Source of the DNA: 66-474 sp040388785
Lineage (GTDB): Bacteria; Pseudomonadota; Gammaproteobacteria; Xanthomonadales; Rhodanobacteraceae
DNA length: 41,955 nt
Assembly: GCA_040388785.1 (NCBI GenBank)
Contig: JAZKBD010000045.1
Location: 1-41,955 of the forward strand
Direction of reading: 5' to 3'
Positions 7,829 through 16,570 of the stretch are shown piece by piece. Every line of letters begins with the position of its first letter. Within the stretch, counting starts at the first letter, position 1. The notes beneath the pieces were generated by a model. It was not told where the DNA came from. It made no database searches and saw only the letters and a list, made by a program, of their open reading frames with translations. Both the position numbers and the translations under genes were made by a program.

Positions 7829-8311
7829 ATGGCGCGCGCGTACTTGAGCCTCGGTTCCAACGTCGATGCCGAACGGCATCTCGCCGAAGCCTTGCATGCA
7901 TTGCGCGAACGCTTCGGTGCGCTCTACGTGTCGCCGACCTGTCGCAGCGCTGCGGTAGGTTTCGAAGGCGCGGCATTCCTCAACAATGCGGCGGCATTCG
8001 AATGCGACCTCGACCGCGACAGCCTGCGCGCATGGCTGCGCACACTGGAAGACGCCTCGGGCCGCGACCGCACACTGCCGCGCTACGCCGACCGCACGCT
8101 CGACCTCGATATCGCGTTGTGGTGCGAAGGCGACCGCTGCACCACCGACCTGACGCGCGAGGAATTCGAACGCGCGCACGTGCTGGCGCCGCTGGCCGCT
8201 CTCGCGCCCGACCTGCATGAACCGTTCACTGGCACGCCATTGGTCGAACGTTGGCGGCAGCTCGCGGCCACGTTGCCGAAGCTGGAGCGCCTGGACAAGC
8301 TTCCGGATTGA
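7829..8311 (+). CDS. folK: 6-hydroxymethyl-dihydropterin pyrophosphokinase
   Basis: A 160-residue HPPK. It starts ARAYLSLGSNVDAERHL (the LSLGSN signature) and has the pterin-binding FLNNAAAFE and the metal/ATP motif YADRTLDLDIAL. It transfers pyrophosphate from ATP to 6-hydroxymethyl-dihydropterin. It starts one base after the folB stop, forming a folB-folK pair, and is convergent with the EcsC-like gene eight bases away. Confidence 0.95.
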   Translation: MARAYLSLGSNVDAERHLAEALHALRERFGALYVSPTCRSAAVGFEGAAFLNNAAAFECDLDRDSLRAWLRTLEDASGRDRTLPRYADRTLDLDIALWCEGDRCTTDLTREEFERAHVLAPLAALAPDLHEPFTGTPLVERWRQLAATLPKLERLDKLPD

Positions 8312-8319
8312 AGGTCGCG

Positions 8320-8988
8320 CTACAGCCCCGCTTCGCGCGCGGCCTGCGCGCGATCGTGTTCGACCCGGCGCGCAGGAACTTCGGTGCAGCGATCGGCGGG
8401 AACGCGTTCCACGTCGCGCGAAAACATCGCGATCGCGGTGCGCGCGACCTGGCGCGTGTCGTACCACGCGTACGCACCCACGCCAAGCGCACCGGCGACC
8501 GGCAGCATCCGCGCCAGCGACGAGCCCAGCGCGCGTTCCGACAGCTTGACGCCGATGCGATGTGCGACGCTGCGGAGCGTGTGCGTGGTGGCGGCGTGCA
8601 CGACCCAGCGTTGGCCTGCGCGCACGGCAAGGTCGCGCACGGCCTGCGCGGCTGCGTGACGGAACAGGCAGTAAAGCATCTGCTCGCGCGTCAAGTTCGT
8701 GTGTTGACCACAGGCGGCGGCGATGTCGGCCACCATCTGCGCCTGGATTTTCCAAATCGCGACCAGTTCGGGCAGCACCGTCAGCCAGCCCAGCGGGCCG
8801 GGCGGCAGCGCCAGCGACGAGGACGCGAGGAACGCCTTGCGACGGGCAGCCAGCGCGATGGCTTCGACGCGCGCCTGCGGATGCTCGCTGGGTTGCTCGC
8901 GGCTGCGCGGGATCTCCGAAAGGAAATCGAGGATCTGTTGCTCGATCTTTTGCGAAGCTGGGCCGGCGGCGGTCATGGAAGCGATCAT
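8320..8988 (-). CDS. EcsC-family protein
   Basis: A 222-residue protein resembling EcsC. A charged helical start (KIEQQILDFLSEIPR) leads to a central amphipathic region (LPPGPLGWLTVLPELVAIWKI) and the family-typical stretch with QMLYCLFRHAAAQAVRDL and a Gly-rich MLPVAGALGVGAYAWYDTRQV near the end. The biochemical role of EcsC proteins is not established; they are probably membrane-associated. I chose ATG 8988 because GAGG lies six bases upstream. Longer starts at 8994 and 9027 are possible but lack a well-placed site. Confidence 0.72.
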   Translation of the reverse strand: MIASMTAAGPASQKIEQQILDFLSEIPRSREQPSEHPQARVEAIALAARRKAFLASSSLALPPGPLGWLTVLPELVAIWKIQAQMVADIAAACGQHTNLTREQMLYCLFRHAAAQAVRDLAVRAGQRWVVHAATTHTLRSVAHRIGVKLSERALGSSLARMLPVAGALGVGAYAWYDTRQVARTAIAMFSRDVERVPADRCTEVPARRVEHDRAQAAREAGL

Positions 8989-9075
8989 CGGCATCCTCGA
9001 TGCGCGTGGATGTTCCCAACGTGCCATCGTTCGCGCCGCCGTTCAAGTCGTCGCGTGCGGCCTTTCAGGCGCCGC

Positions 9076-9813
9076 TCACAAGTCGAGGATGCGACCGCCG
9101 TCCACGCGGACCGTCTGGCCGGTGACATAGCCGGCATCGCGGATCAACCACAACACCGTGGCCGCGATTTCCTCCGGCGTGCCGATGCGCTGCAGCGGAA
9201 TGCGCGCCAACGCCGCGGAGTGGTCCACGTCGGACTTGGCTTCGGGCCACAGGATCGCGCCCGGCGCAACCGCGTTCACGCGCACCTCGGGCGCAAGTTC
9301 CTGCGCCAGCGCCAGCGTGGCCATGCGCAGCGCCGCCTTGCTCATGCCGTAGGCCACGTGCTGCGGCAACGGACGTTCGGCATAGATGTCGGTGATGTTG
9401 ACGATGGCGCCGTGCGCCGCTTTCAGATGCGGCGCCGCAGCCTGCGCCAGCAGCAGCGGCGCGCGTGCGTTGATCGCGAAGAACGCGTCGCATTGCGCCG
9501 GCGTGATTTCACCCAGCGGCGTCGGATGGAAGATCGATGCGTTGTTGACGAGCGCATCCAGCCGGCCGAAGCGTGCGACGACGGCATCGACCAGTCCCGG
9601 CAACGGCGCGCTGTCGGCAAGATCGGCCTGCAGCACCAGCGTCGAATGCGCGCGCCGTGCTTCCAGTTCGTCGATCAACGCGGCGAGTTCATCGTGCGAA
9701 CGGCGGCAATGCAACGCCACGTCGTAGCCCGCTGCGTGCAGCGTGCGCGCGATGACCGCGCCGATCCGGCGCGCGGCGCCGGTGACAAGGGCAACCGGGT
9801 GCGCTTCGCTCAT
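9076..9813 (-). CDS. Short-chain dehydrogenase, pteridine-reductase-like
   Basis: A 245-residue classical SDR. The start VALVTGAARRIGAVIARTLH carries the NADP-binding TGxxxRIG of pteridine reductases (FolM/PTR1-like). It has LVNNAS, a serine-free NITDIYAERPL segment where the usual catalytic Ser is replaced by Asp (as in PTR1-type enzymes), YGMSKAAL for the catalytic Tyr/Lys, and a C-terminal GQTVRVDGGR. It would reduce dihydropterin or dihydrofolate with NADPH, which fits the nearby folB-folK. Other SDR substrates remain possible. It diverges from the MidA-like gene with 62 bases between. Confidence 0.8.
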   Translation of the reverse strand: MSEAHPVALVTGAARRIGAVIARTLHAAGYDVALHCRRSHDELAALIDELEARRAHSTLVLQADLADSAPLPGLVDAVVARFGRLDALVNNASIFHPTPLGEITPAQCDAFFAINARAPLLLAQAAAPHLKAAHGAIVNITDIYAERPLPQHVAYGMSKAALRMATLALAQELAPEVRVNAVAPGAILWPEAKSDVDHSAALARIPLQRIGTPEEIAATVLWLIRDAGYVTGQTVRVDGGRILDL

Positions 9814-9875
9814 GCTGCCTCCGCCCGTTATCCTGCAGCTTTGCAGCGTGCCGCAACTCGAGCGAATCCGCCAGC

Positions 9876-11066
9876 GTGGACACCACCCTGCCCGAACCGT
9901 CCAGCGAGGAAGCCGCGCATTCCGCGCGGCTCGCCCATGCCATCCGCGAGGAAATCGCGGCGAGCGGCCCGGTTTCCTTCGCGCGCTTCATGGAGCGCTG
10001 CCTGTACGCGCCGGGCCTCGGCTACTACAGCGCGGGCCGGCTGAAATTCGGCGAGGGCGGCGATTTCGTCACCGCGCCGGAACTCGGCAGCCTGTTCGCG
10101 CGCTGCGTCGCGCGCGCGCTGGCACCCGCGTTGCGCTCCTGCGGCGAGCATGCCGTGTGGTTCGAACTCGGCGGCGGCAGCGGCGTGTTCGCGCGCGATG
10201 CCCTGCTGGAACTGCAAGCGCTCGACGCATTGCCGGAACACTACTGGCTGCTGGAGCCCTCGGCGGATCTGCGCGAGCGCCAACGCGAACGCCTGCAAGG
10301 CGAATTGTCCGCGGACCTGTTCGCGCGCTGCGCGTGGCTGGATCGTCCGCCGCAGCATGCGTGGTCCGGCGTGCTGTTCGCCAACGAAGTGCTGGACGCG
10401 TTGCCGGTCACGCGTTTCACGCTGCGGGACGGCGAGGTGTTCGAGGAACACATCGCCAATGGCGATGGCGCCTTCGCGCGCACCGATCGTCCGGCCGATC
10501 CACTGGTCGCCGGCGCAGTGCGGCACTTGCAGCGCAGCCTGGGCCGCGAGTTCGAAGACGGCTACCGCTCCGAAGTGCTGCCGCAGTTGCCGTGGTGGCT
10601 GGAAGCGATCGCGGGCACGCAGACGCGCGGCGCGGCGCTGTTCGTCGATTACGGTTACGTGCGCCGCGAGTTCTACCTGCCGGAGCGCCGCGACGGCACG
10701 CTGCTGTGCCACTACCGCCATCGTGTCCACGACGATCCCTTGGTCCTGCCGGGCCTGCAGGACATTACCGCGTCGATCGATTTCACCGCGCTGGCCGAGG
10801 CGGGCGTCGGCGCCGCATTCGAGCTGGCGAGCTATGCATTCCAGTCCGAGTTCCTGATCGCAGCGGGACTTGACGACGCGTTCGCGGCCGCCTACGCCAG
10901 CGCGGCGGACGAAGCCGCGCGCTATGCGCTGGCGCAACAGGTCAAGCGCCTGACCCTGCCGGGCGAAATGGGCGAACGCTTCCAGGCGATGCTGCTGGCG
11001 CGCGACCTCGATGCCGGCGCGGTGTTTCCCGCCTTGCTCGCGGCCGATCGCAGCGGCCGCCTCTGA
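9876..11066 (+). CDS. MidA/NDUFAF7-family SAM-dependent methyltransferase
   Basis: A 396-residue protein of COG1565 (DUF185). It shows FMERCLYAPGLGYYSAGRLKFGEGGDFVTAPELGSLFARC, the family hallmark given here by its two halves around the Gly-rich loop, then the SAM-binding FELGGGSGVFARD and NEVLDALPVTRF. In eukaryotes the homologue methylates an arginine in respiratory complex I; the bacterial substrate is not established. I chose GTG 9876; the next in-frame Met is inside the conserved region, so a start near here is needed, although the ribosome site is weak. Confidence 0.85.
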   Translation: MDTTLPEPSSEEAAHSARLAHAIREEIAASGPVSFARFMERCLYAPGLGYYSAGRLKFGEGGDFVTAPELGSLFARCVARALAPALRSCGEHAVWFELGGGSGVFARDALLELQALDALPEHYWLLEPSADLRERQRERLQGELSADLFARCAWLDRPPQHAWSGVLFANEVLDALPVTRFTLRDGEVFEEHIANGDGAFARTDRPADPLVAGAVRHLQRSLGREFEDGYRSEVLPQLPWWLEAIAGTQTRGAALFVDYGYVRREFYLPERRDGTLLCHYRHRVHDDPLVLPGLQDITASIDFTALAEAGVGAAFELASYAFQSEFLIAAGLDDAFAAAYASAADEAARYALAQQVKRLTLPGEMGERFQAMLLARDLDAGAVFPALLAADRSGRL

Positions 11067-11207
11067 CGCGACGAAACCTCGCTGAAAGGCGACAGGAGCA
11101 TGCTGTCGCCTTGGCGGCGCCCCCCACGGCCAATCCGGCTCGCAAATCGGCGACAATGGGCGCCAGCCGATCGCAGCGAACGCGCCGCGACCAAGACATT
11201 TCCATCC

Positions 11208-11582
11208 ATGACAGCCACCCTTGCCACCTTGCTGCTGCTGCTCGGTTCGGTCGCCTGCGACGTGACCGGGCAGGTGTGTTTCAAGCTCGGCGTCGGCCAT
11301 GAGACCGACGGCGGCGGTTCGGCGTCGCTGCTGCACAAGGTGCTGCATTCGCCGTGGATCGCGTTGGGCGTTGCGGTGTATGCACTGGAGTTCGTGCTGT
11401 GGTTCGCCGCGCTGTCGCGCACCCAACTCAGCATCGCGTTCCCGTTCACCGCATTGGGTTACGTCGGCGTGGTGCTGGCCAGCCGCTACATCCTGAATGA
11501 ACGCATCTCACTGCGCCGCTGGGTGGGGATAGGAACGATCGTCGTCGGGGTCGTATTGGTTACCGGGCAACAGCTCGGCTGA
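11208..11582 (+). CDS. Small four-helix DMT/SMR-like permease (first of two)
   Basis: A 124-residue, four-helix membrane protein (TLATLLLLLGSVACDVTGQVCFKLG; SPWIALGVAVYALEFVLWFAAL; LSIAFPFTALGYVGVVLASRY; IGTIVVGVVLVTG). The size and wording of the third helix resemble the ArnE/ArnF-type half-transporters that flip lipid-linked sugars, within the DMT superfamily. It abuts the hydrolase gene (stop 11582, next start 11583), and a second paralogue lies three genes on; the pair may form a heterodimer. ATG 11208 is chosen because a longer frame adds a non-membrane Arg-rich tail. The substrate is unknown. Confidence 0.75.
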   Translation: MTATLATLLLLLGSVACDVTGQVCFKLGVGHETDGGGSASLLHKVLHSPWIALGVAVYALEFVLWFAALSRTQLSIAFPFTALGYVGVVLASRYILNERISLRRWVGIGTIVVGVVLVTGQQLG

Positions 11583-12479
11583 ATGAACGAGACAGGGGCA
11601 ACGATGACCCAATCGATGATCAAACAGGCGGACTTCCTGCTGCGCGGCGGACGCGCGGGGGTGCTGCTGATCCACGGCCTCACCGGCACGCCCGCGGAAA
11701 TGCGCTTTGTCGGCAAGGGCCTGAACCGCGCCGGCTTCACCGTGTACGGCATGCAGTTGGCCGGCCATTGCGGCAGCGAGGCGGATCTGCTGAAGACCGG
11801 CTGGCGTGACTGGGCGCGCAGCGTGCGCGAAGGCGCCGACCGCATGCGCCGCGAAGTCGACCACCTGTTCGTGGCCGGGCTTTCGATGGGTTCGATCCTG
11901 GCGTTGAACCTTGCGATCGAAAAGCCGCAGTGGGTCGATGGCCTCGGGCTCTACGGCAGTACCTTGTTTTACGACGGCTGGACGATCCCGCGCATGGCGC
12001 GGCTTTCCTTCATGCTGCCGCTGGTGTGCGGGATGGGTTTCTTCAAGCGGCGCCGCTTCATGGAAAGCTTCCCGTACGGCATCAAGGACGAGCGCGTGCG
12101 CATGCGCATCGCCGGCGCGATGTTCGATGGCCAGAGCGAAGCGGCCGGCTTGCCCGGCAATCCGTGGCCGTCACTGGCGGAATTCCACAAGCTGGTGTGG
12201 CACGTGCGTCCGCGCCTGCACGATGTGCGCGCGCCCGCGCTCATCATGCACGCCGCCGATGACGACATCGCCAGCGTGCGCAACGCGCGCGTGATCGAAC
12301 GCCGCGTCACCGGCCCCACCGAAACGGTGCTGCTCAACGACAGCTACCACATGATCACGGTCGACGGCGAACGCGACAAGGTGATTTCGCGCTCGGCGGA
12401 TTTCTTCACCCGCATCCTCAGCGAAAGCCCGATGCGCGTGTCGCGCGTGCGGGTCGCCGCGACACCGTCGGCGGCATGA
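11583..12479 (+). CDS. Alpha/beta hydrolase (carboxylesterase/lipase-like)
   Basis: A 298-residue cytoplasmic alpha/beta hydrolase. Visible elements are GVLLIHGLTGTPAEM (oxyanion region), the nucleophile elbow FVAGLSMGSILA (Ser in GLSMGS), the acid residue in MHAADDDIAS and the catalytic His in NDSYHMITVDGERDKV. This order resembles Est30-type carboxylesterases and monoacylglycerol lipases. Its place between two small DMT permeases and upstream of ACP and ketoacyl synthase suggests an acyl-lipid or acyl-thioester substrate (inference). The start may be ATG 11583 or ATG 11604, the latter with AGGGGC upstream. The stop overlaps the next start (ATGA). Confidence 0.83.
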   Translation: MNETGATMTQSMIKQADFLLRGGRAGVLLIHGLTGTPAEMRFVGKGLNRAGFTVYGMQLAGHCGSEADLLKTGWRDWARSVREGADRMRREVDHLFVAGLSMGSILALNLAIEKPQWVDGLGLYGSTLFYDGWTIPRMARLSFMLPLVCGMGFFKRRRFMESFPYGIKDERVRMRIAGAMFDGQSEAAGLPGNPWPSLAEFHKLVWHVRPRLHDVRAPALIMHAADDDIASVRNARVIERRVTGPTETVLLNDSYHMITVDGERDKVISRSADFFTRILSESPMRVSRVRVAATPSAA

Positions 12480-12955
12480 ACGGTGCACCCTTGCCGCCGG
12501 GCGATGCGCCCGCGGCGGATGAAGCCCGCGTCCGCACGGGCTCGCTGCCGCCGCTGCTGTTGGCTTGGATTCTGCTGCTGGCGGTCGAAACGCTGGGCCA
12601 GGTGTCGCTGAAGTTCGCCGGCACGCGGGTCGGCGCGCTGCAGCCGAACCCGCATTCCATCCTTGCCGCCGTGTCCACGCCGTGGTTGTGGCTGGGCCTG
12701 GCGTGTTACCTCGGCCAGTTCGTGCTGTGGATGCGCATCCTCGAAAAATCCCGGCTGTCCCGCGCCTTTCCGACCAGCGCCATCGCGTTCGTCGCGATCA
12801 TGATCGCGTCATGGGCCATATTCGGCGATCCGATGGGCTGGGAGAAGATCCTGGGTTCGGCCATCATCGTCGCTGGTATCCTGTTGCTGGGCGGCGACGC
12901 GCATGCCGCCGCGCCTGCGCCACCGCGCCACGATGTCGAAGGGAAATCACCATGA
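12476..12955 (+). CDS. Small four-helix DMT/SMR-like permease (second of two)
   Basis: A 159-residue membrane protein with a soluble Pro/Ala-rich start and then four helices (LLLAWILLLAVETLGQVSLKF; PWLWLGLACYLGQFVLWM; AFPTSAIAFVAIMIASW; ILGSAIIVAGILLLGG), in the same order as the first permease of the operon. ETLGQVSLKFAG matches VACDVTGQVCFKLG of its partner, so the two are paralogues. It ends in a soluble tail (HDVEGKSP). Start and stop both overlap neighbours by four bases, so expression is coupled to the hydrolase and the ACP. Confidence 0.75.
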   Translation: MNGAPLPPGDAPAADEARVRTGSLPPLLLAWILLLAVETLGQVSLKFAGTRVGALQPNPHSILAAVSTPWLWLGLACYLGQFVLWMRILEKSRLSRAFPTSAIAFVAIMIASWAIFGDPMGWEKILGSAIIVAGILLLGGDAHAAAPAPPRHDVEGKSP

Positions 12956-13236
12956 GCGACGATGTTCAAAAAACCGTTTTCGCGATCATCGCCAAGGAAG
13001 CCGGCATCGATGAGAGCAAGGTCACGCTGGATTCCACCCTCAAGGATCTCGAAATCCCTTCGCTCGATGCGATCCAGATCATTTTCGAGATCGAAGACCA
13101 TTTCAAGATCCAGATGCCCGACCGCGATCCCAACTTCGACACCGAATCGGTGAAGGGCCTGGTGGAAACGGTCGAGAAGCTGGTGGCCGACAAAGCCGCC
13201 AACCCGCCGCCACCAGCGACGCCGCCTGCCGCCTGA
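12952..13236 (+). CDS. Atypical acyl carrier protein
   Basis: A 94-residue, acidic, helical protein of the ACP fold. The 4'-phosphopantetheine site is Ser37 in LEIPSLDAIQIIFEIED. The residue before it is Pro instead of the usual Asp of DSL, and the following helix is IQIIFEIEDHF rather than the FabF/AcpP-type VELVMALEE. A Pro/Ala-rich tail (NPPPPATPPAA) is unusual for AcpP. It is not the housekeeping acpP, which normally sits with fabG/fabF. It overlaps the upstream permease stop by four bases and is followed 11 bases later by a ketoacyl synthase, its likely partner. Confidence 0.85.
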   Translation: MSDDVQKTVFAIIAKEAGIDESKVTLDSTLKDLEIPSLDAIQIIFEIEDHFKIQMPDRDPNFDTESVKGLVETVEKLVADKAANPPPPATPPAA

Positions 13237-13247
13237 ATCCGTTTCGC

Positions 13248-14465
13248 ATGAATCGTCGTGTCGTCATCACCGGCGTGGGCGCGATTTGTGCGCTGGGCCA
13301 CGATGCGCGCACGATCTGGCGAGGCATGCGCGAAGGCCGCAGCGCGATCGCGCCGCTCACCGGATTCGAAAACCAGGACATGCGCGTCAAGGTCGCGGCG
13401 CAGGTGCGCGATTTCGATGCCGCCGCGCACTTCGATTCGAAGAAATTGATCCTGCTCGATCGCGTGTCGCAATTCGCGCTGGTCGCCGCGCGCGAAGCGG
13501 TCGCGCAATCCGGCATCGATTTCGCGCAGGGCGACCTGCGCCAGCGCAGCGCCTGCGTGGTCGGCACCGGCACCGGTGGCGAGGAAACGGCGGACGAAGG
13601 TTCGCGCCGCCTCTACGGCGAAGGCAACCCGCGCCTGCACCCGCTGTCGATCGTGCGCCGGATGATGAGCGCACCGGCTTCGCAGGTGTCGATCGAATTC
13701 GGCATCACCGGGCCGACCTTCGCGGTGTCGAGCGCGTGCTCGTCGGCCAACCATGCGTTCGCGCAAGCGTTTGCGCTGGTGCGCTCGGGTGTCGCAGATG
13801 TCGCGCTCGCGGGCGGCACCGAAGCCTGTCTGACTCTGGGCGTGCTGCGCGCGTGGGAAGCCATGCGCGTGCTCGCCGACGACACCTGCCGGCCGTTCTG
13901 CAAGCAACGTCGCGGCCTGGTTCTGGGCGAAGGCGCGGGCATGCTCGTGCTGGAAGATTTCGACCATGCGCGCGCGCGCGGCGCGGACATCCTGGCCGAA
14001 TTCGCGGGCGCCGGCATGAGCGCCGACGCCGGCGACATCGTGATGCCGTCAGACGTCGGCGCGGCGCGTGCGATGACCGCCGCGTTGCGCGACGCGCAAC
14101 TCGCGCCCGAAGACGTCGACTACGTCAATGCGCACGGCACCGCGACGCCGGCCAACGATCCCACCGAAACGCGCGCGATCCATGCGGCGTTCGGCGAGCA
14201 CGCAGGCAAGCTCGCGATCTCGTCCACCAAATCCGTGCATGGCCACGCGCTCGGCGCCGCCGGCGCGCTGGAAATCGTCGCCGCGCTCGGTGCGCTGCGC
14301 GAAGGCGTGATTCCGCCCACCGCGAACTTCATCGACCCCGATCCGGAGTGCGACCTCGACTACGTGCCGAACGTCGCGCGCGAAATGCCGGTCCATGCGG
14401 TGCTGTCCAATGCCTTCGCGTTCGGTGGACTCAACGCCGTCGTGGCGTTGCAGCGTGCGGCGTAG
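13248..14465 (+). CDS. Beta-ketoacyl-ACP synthase (FabF-like)
   Basis: A 405-residue condensing enzyme with the full KS fold. It starts RRVVITGVGAICALGHD; the nucleophile Cys is in FAVSSACSSANHAF, the first His in YVNAHGTATPANDPTET, and the second His in STKSVHGHALGAAGALE; NAFAFGGLNA lies near the end. All three catalytic residues are present, so it should condense acyl groups with malonyl-ACP, probably on the ACP encoded just upstream. It differs from housekeeping FabF in context. It ends the five-gene operon and is convergent with cysK. Confidence 0.88.
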   Translation: MNRRVVITGVGAICALGHDARTIWRGMREGRSAIAPLTGFENQDMRVKVAAQVRDFDAAAHFDSKKLILLDRVSQFALVAAREAVAQSGIDFAQGDLRQRSACVVGTGTGGEETADEGSRRLYGEGNPRLHPLSIVRRMMSAPASQVSIEFGITGPTFAVSSACSSANHAFAQAFALVRSGVADVALAGGTEACLTLGVLRAWEAMRVLADDTCRPFCKQRRGLVLGEGAGMLVLEDFDHARARGADILAEFAGAGMSADAGDIVMPSDVGAARAMTAALRDAQLAPEDVDYVNAHGTATPANDPTETRAIHAAFGEHAGKLAISSTKSVHGHALGAAGALEIVAALGALREGVIPPTANFIDPDPECDLDYVPNVAREMPVHAVLSNAFAFGGLNAVVALQRAA

Positions 14466-14501
14466 CCAACTCGCCCTGCCTCGGTGAGCCAGCTCAGTCG
14501 C

Positions 14502-15446
14502 TCATTCAATCTCATCCGAACCTTCGTTGACGCCTTCGAACAGGAATGTCGAAAGATAACGTTCGCCGGTGTCGGGCAGCATCGCCAGCAGCACCGAGCC
14601 CGGCGGCGCGCGTTTCGCGATTTCGAGCGCAGCGGCCACGGTGGCGCCGGAGGACAGGCCGCAGAAAATGCCCTCTTCGCGCGCGAGCCGCCGCGCGGTA
14701 TCGCGCGCCAGCACCTCGTCGACCGGCACGATCTCGTCGGCGATGGTGCGGCTCAGTACCTTCGGCAGGAAATCCGGCGTCCAGCCCTGGATCTTGTGCG
14801 AATGCCACTCGCCGCCCGCGAGCAGCGAGGCGTTGGCGGGCTCGGTCGCGATCACCTTGATGTCCGGGCGTGCGAGCTTCAGCACTTCGCCCGCGCCCGT
14901 GAGGGTACCGCCGGTGCCCCAGCCACTGACGAAATAATCGAGCCGACGTCCGGCGAAATCGCGCAGGATCTCCGGGCCGGTGGTGCTGCGGTGATAGGCG
15001 GGATTGGCTTCGTTCTCGAACTGGCGCGCGAGGAACCAGCCATGCTTCTTCGCGAGTTCCTCGGCCTTGCGCACCATGCCGGTTCCGCGCTCTGCCGCCG
15101 GCGTCAGGACCAGCCTCGCACCGTAAGCGCGCATCAGCTTGCGGCGCTCGATCGAGAACGAATCCGACATCACCGCCACGAACGGATAGCCACGCGCGGC
15201 GCACACCATCGCCAGCGCCACGCCGGTATTGCCGGACGTCGCTTCCACCACCGTCTGGTCGGGCTTCAGCGTACCGCGCTGCTCGGCGTCCAGGATGATG
15301 GCGATGGCGAGGCGGTCTTTCACCGATCCGCCGGGATTGAACGATTCGACCTTGGCGTACAGCGTCACCTGGGAGGGAGCGACGCGGTGCAGCTTGACGA
15401 TCGGCGTGCCGCCGATCGTCTCCAGGATGCTTTCGTGCAGGGACAT
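14502..15446 (-). CDS. cysK: Cysteine synthase (O-acetylserine sulfhydrylase)
   Basis: A 314-residue fold-type II PLP enzyme. The PLP lysine is in VESFNPGGSVKDR; VEATSGNTGVALA, the phosphate loop SGWGTGGTLTG and HKIQGWTPDFLPKVL are CysK-type features. It makes cysteine from O-acetylserine and sulfide, the last step of the assimilation pathway encoded further along (cysJIH). It lies downstream of the second cysteine-synthase-like gene on the same strand with 83 bases between. CysM is the alternative, but HKIQG favours CysK. Confidence 0.88.
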   Translation of the reverse strand: MSLHESILETIGGTPIVKLHRVAPSQVTLYAKVESFNPGGSVKDRLAIAIILDAEQRGTLKPDQTVVEATSGNTGVALAMVCAARGYPFVAVMSDSFSIERRKLMRAYGARLVLTPAAERGTGMVRKAEELAKKHGWFLARQFENEANPAYHRSTTGPEILRDFAGRRLDYFVSGWGTGGTLTGAGEVLKLARPDIKVIATEPANASLLAGGEWHSHKIQGWTPDFLPKVLSRTIADEIVPVDEVLARDTARRLAREEGIFCGLSSGATVAAALEIAKRAPPGSVLLAMLPDTGERYLSTFLFEGVNEGSDEIE

Positions 15447-15529
15447 GGCGGGCCTCGAACTGCGCGCGGAGGGAACGCACAGCCTAGCCGTGCAGGAATT
15501 GCAAATCTGTTAGCGCCGGGGCCACCGTA

Positions 15530-16570
15530 TCAAGCAACCTGCCTTGCAGGTTCACCGGGGAACGCGCGATCCAGCCACGGCGACACCGGAATGCCGTTGC
15601 TGCGCAGGAATTCCGGATTGAAGAGTTTCTTCGAATAGCGCGTACCCGCGTCGGCCAGCACGGTGACGATCACGTGGCCGGGCCCGAGTTCGCGTGCGAG
15701 GCGGATCGCGCCGGCCACGTTGACGCCGGACGAGCCGCCGAGGCACAGGCCTTCTTCCGCGAGCAGCGTGTGCAGCAGCGGTACCGATTCGCTGTCCGGA
15801 ATGCTGTACGCGGCGTCGACCTGCGCGCCCTCGAAATTGGCGGTGATGCGGCTGGAGCCGATGCCTTCGACGATGGAATTGCCGTCGGCCACCAGTTCGC
15901 CGCGGTTGACGAAGTGCGCCAGCGCGGAGCCGGCCGGATCGGCCAGCGCGATCCGCACCTCCGGCTTGCACGCTTTCAAGCCCTGCGCGACGCCTGCGAG
16001 CGTGCCGCCGGTTCCGGCGGCGCAGACGAATCCGTCCACCGCACCACCAGTTTCGCTCCAGATTTCCACCGCGGTCGTCGCGACATGGAAATCGCGGTTG
16101 GCGGTATTGTCGAACTGGTTGGCGAACCACGCGCTGCCGGGATTTTTTTCATTCAGCGCGTCCGCCAGCGCACGCGCGACGCGCACGTAGTGTTTCGGAT
16201 CGACGAATTTCGCCGCGGGCACCAGCCTCACTTCGGCGCCGGTCAGGCGCAGCGCGTCGATCTTTTCGGCGCTCTGCGTTTCCGGCATCACGATGATGCT
16301 GCGATAGCCACGGCTGGCACCCAGCAAGGCAAGCCCGATGCCGGTGTTGCCGGCAGTGCCTTCGACCAGCGTGCCGCCGCGGCGGACCAGGCCGCGCTTC
16401 TCCGCATTGGTGAGCAAACCCAGCGCGGTGCGATCCTTGATCGAACCGCCCGGGTTCAACCACTCGGCCTTGCCCAGGATTTCGCAACGCGTTGTTTCGG
16501 ACGCGCGCCGCAGCCGGATCAGTGGCGTGTGCCCGACGACGGCGGCGAAATCGGCACGGGCGTCGATCAT
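15530..16570 (-). CDS. Second cysteine-synthase-family PLP enzyme
   Basis: A 346-residue fold-type II PLP protein. The PLP lysine is in AEWLNPGGSIKDRTALGL, with VEGTAGNTGIGLAL, CAAGTGGTLAGVA and GLCLGGSSGVN. The C-terminal extension after YSKKLFNPEFL is longer than in cysK. This form resembles the cysteine synthase/cysteine desulfhydrase Cds1-like branch, so it may make cysteine or release sulfide from it. It overlaps the upstream peroxiredoxin stop by four bases (ATGA), so the two are translated together. It is clearly diverged from the neighbouring cysK and is not a recent duplicate. Confidence 0.8.
   Translation of the reverse strand: MIDARADFAAVVGHTPLIRLRRASETTRCEILGKAEWLNPGGSIKDRTALGLLTNAEKRGLVRRGGTLVEGTAGNTGIGLALLGASRGYRSIIVMPETQSAEKIDALRLTGAEVRLVPAAKFVDPKHYVRVARALADALNEKNPGSAWFANQFDNTANRDFHVATTAVEIWSETGGAVDGFVCAAGTGGTLAGVAQGLKACKPEVRIALADPAGSALAHFVNRGELVADGNSIVEGIGSSRITANFEGAQVDAAYSIPDSESVPLLHTLLAEEGLCLGGSSGVNVAGAIRLARELGPGHVIVTVLADAGTRYSKKLFNPEFLRSNGIPVSPWLDRAFPGEPARQVA

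Noticed and set aside
8251..10044. A 597-codon plus-strand frame across folK, the EcsC-like and the SDR genes
   Set aside because: Overlaps three recognisable genes and has shadow composition.
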